From the NCBI GenBank assembly GCA_002293345.1, contig DBDB01000010.1, positions 1-53,079 of the forward strand: a stretch of 53,079 nt of DNA, in the 5' to 3' direction. A program made the translations under genes and the position numbers. Positions 51,801-53,079 of this stretch are shown piece by piece (within the stretch, counting starts at the first letter, position 1; each line of letters opens with the position of its first letter). This DNA comes from Alistipes sp. UBA943 (GTDB taxonomy: Bacteria; Bacteroidota; Bacteroidia; Bacteroidales; Rikenellaceae). Under the pieces are notes generated by a model that saw only the letters and a list, made by a program, of their open reading frames with translations, ran no database searches and had not been told where the DNA came from.

Positions 51801-52952
51801 ATGAACCGTCTCGACCGCATATCCGCCATCCTCGTGCAGCTGCAATCGCGCTCTGTGGTACGTGCCGCCGACGTGGCCGAACGTTTTGACGTGAGCGTGC
51901 GCACGATTTATCGCGACATGCGTACGTTGGAACAGGCCGGTGTGCCGATATGTGGTGACGCAGGGGTCGGGTATTCGCTCGTGGAGGGTTACCGCCTGCC
52001 GCCCCTCATGTTCACCCCCGAGGAGGCGCTTGCGTTCCTCACTGCCGAGAAATTTATCGAGAACCTCACCGACAGCCACAACAGCCACCACTTTCGCAGT
52101 GCGATGGACAAGGTGCGTGCCGTGATGCGCGGCGTACAACGGGATTACGCGGTCGATCTGTCGGAGAAGATTGCCGTACGGCGACGCATCCCCGAGGCGA
52201 AACGCCCCGACCTGTTGCAGACGATCCTGCGCAGCATCAACGACCGCGAGATCCTTGTGATGGACTACACGAATGCAGATAACAGCATCACCGTACGCGA
52301 CATCGAAGCTGTGGGGGTGACATTTTCGCACCCCTACTGGTACCTCACCGCGTGGTGTCACCTGCGTGGCGAGTACCGCACGTTCCGTCTGGACCGCATC
52401 GACCGCCTCACCTCTACCTCGCGACGCCACACGATCGACGAACATCCACCATTAACTAACTATAACAATCAAAAAACCATGAAAATCAGCAACATCGAGG
52501 TCAAACACCTCGACCCGATCGAAGTGATCGCCTTGCAACACGTGGGCGAGTATTCCGGCATCACGTGTGCGTTCGAGCGCATCGTGGAGTGGGCCGGCAA
52601 GAACAACTATTGGCACCTCGGGCCGCGCATGCTGGGTGTGTATCACGACGACCCCGACACAACGTCACCCGACAAACTCCGTTCGAGTGCTGCCCTGGAA
52701 GCGAAACCGGGGATGGAGCCCGGCGATGGGATGACGCGTTACACCGTCACGGGTGGCAAATTTCTCGTGATGCGTGCCGAGGTGACGATGCCCGAGTATG
52801 GCGACGCATGGCAGAAGGTGATGGAGGAGGTCGCATCCCGGGGTTTGCACTGTGACGATCGCGACCACTACGAGGTCTACATCTCCTCCACGGATGCCAC
52901 CCAGGGAGGCGATGCACCATGGATCGTCGAATTCTGCGTTCCGGTTAAATAA
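51801..52952 (+). CDS. HTH-WYL transcription regulator fused to a GyrI-like ligand-binding domain
   Basis: 383 residues from the ATG at 51801 (MNRLDRISAILVQLQ). The N-terminal DeoR-type helix-turn-helix is RAADVAERFDVSVRTIYRDM. The WYL domain follows (ILVMDYTNADNSITVRDIEAVGV, YWYLTAWCHLRGEYRTFRLDRI). A GyrI/SOUL-type effector domain follows (EVIALQHVGEYSGI, YWHLGPRMLGVYHDDP, KFLVMRAEVTM). The joint at about residue 222 is read from an AT-rich stretch (ACTATAACAATC, then AAAAAACC and ATG) that looks like a former 5' leader. The two halves were probably once separate genes. Likely senses a small ligand; targets unknown. Confidence 0.85.
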   Translation: MNRLDRISAILVQLQSRSVVRAADVAERFDVSVRTIYRDMRTLEQAGVPICGDAGVGYSLVEGYRLPPLMFTPEEALAFLTAEKFIENLTDSHNSHHFRSAMDKVRAVMRGVQRDYAVDLSEKIAVRRRIPEAKRPDLLQTILRSINDREILVMDYTNADNSITVRDIEAVGVTFSHPYWYLTAWCHLRGEYRTFRLDRIDRLTSTSRRHTIDEHPPLTNYNNQKTMKISNIEVKHLDPIEVIALQHVGEYSGITCAFERIVEWAGKNNYWHLGPRMLGVYHDDPDTTSPDKLRSSAALEAKPGMEPGDGMTRYTVTGGKFLVMRAEVTMPEYGDAWQKVMEEVASRGLHCDDRDHYEVYISSTDATQGGDAPWIVEFCVPVK

Positions 52953-53056
52953 GTCGAACTTCCTTGTCCCGCCCAACTTCCGCCAAGCCGAGAGCAGAGA
53001 CTGCTTGCAGACTATGCCGAGGCGCGAATGGAAGTCGAGCCTCGAAGGGGCGAGAG
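52953..53056. repeat. Palindrome-rich insertion next to cassette G
   Basis: After CTTGTCCCGCCC (the usual outer flank of cassettes B and F) comes an ~85 bp block with ACTTCC/GGAAGT, GCCGAG/CGAGGC and CTGC/GCAG pairings. Then the cassette resumes at CATTAGATC. The block interrupts the otherwise conserved post-stop sequence. Confidence 0.5.
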
Positions 53057-53079
53057 CATTAGATCTTTATACAACGGAG
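53057..53079 (-). repeat. Truncated FISUMP-type cassette (copy G, 3' end only)
   Basis: Minus-strand reading gives the conserved end (CTCCGTTG, then TATAAAGATCTAATG): LRCIKI-stop. The rest lies beyond the window. Confidence 0.75.

Overview
The window looks like chromosomal DNA from a Bacteroidota bacterium, most likely order Bacteroidales and possibly near Alistipes/Rikenellaceae. The reasons are the Bacteroidetes-type TAnnTTTG promoter boxes before many genes (some so close to the ATG that the mRNA should be leaderless), small MKK-type lipoproteins, a TPP-riboswitch/TonB/PnuT thiamine operon, a Listeria-Bacteroides/FIVAR lipoprotein, and generally GC-rich codons. No rRNA, tRNA, CRISPR array, transposase, integrase or reverse transcriptase was recognised. 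The genus is inference.

Layout. 0.1-2.1 kb: three minus-strand genes for a paralogous small-lipoprotein family. 2.2-2.9 kb: holin-family/YtxH membrane pair. 2.9-8.6 kb: SLOG protein, a short UvrA, MutS. 8.6-14 kb (minus): OPT peptide transporter, peptidase T, and an NAD synthetase whose glutaminase domain has decayed. 14.3-17.9 kb: thiamine uptake and TPP synthesis. 17.9-23.7 kb: divergent AddB/AddA-type nuclease-helicase genes. 23.7-24.3 kb: HepT/MntA toxin-antitoxin. 24.3-25.5 kb: a structured RNA candidate, a small lipocalin-like gene and a hairpin cluster. 25.5-32.4 kb: two M23 peptidases, alaS, gpmI, a nitrilase. 32.4-33.5 kb: two surface-protein cassettes, a structured RNA and a small gene. 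33.5-37.7 kb: biotin carboxyltransferase, a sodium:solute symporter and a BASS-type transporter. 38-41.7 kb: dTDP-rhamnose operon. 41.7-44.1 kb: envelope proteins. 44.2-47.8 kb: glycyl radical enzyme and its activase. 47.8-48.6 kb: cassette, RNA, cassette. 48.6-53 kb: GH20 hexosaminidase, an unknown helical protein and a WYL regulator fused to a GyrI-like domain.

Two non-standard layers overlie these genes. First, six complete and two edge-truncated copies of a ~205 bp cassette encode only the last ~63-66 residues of a FISUMP-like (C-type-lectin-like) surface domain, from an LLPA.G.R start to an LRC(I/V)KI-stop end. They have no start codon or promoter. Ends are conserved and centres vary, and five of the six full copies are open. 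This looks like a dispersed reservoir of silent variant cassettes. Two of them are followed by paralogous structured RNAs whose helices are almost wholly re-sequenced by compensatory changes.

Second, several housekeeping genes (nadE, alaS twice, oadA, rfbC, the GH20 gene) contain multi-branched nested inverted repeats: an outer stem of 9-11 bp closing two or three perfect inner hairpins with tiny loops. They share architecture but not sequence. addA and addB share a near-identical 66 bp in-frame insertion of this kind. Another palindromic family centred on two GTAC blocks sits in nadE, addB and alaS and in one intergenic region. These two layers are the best candidates for something undescribed.
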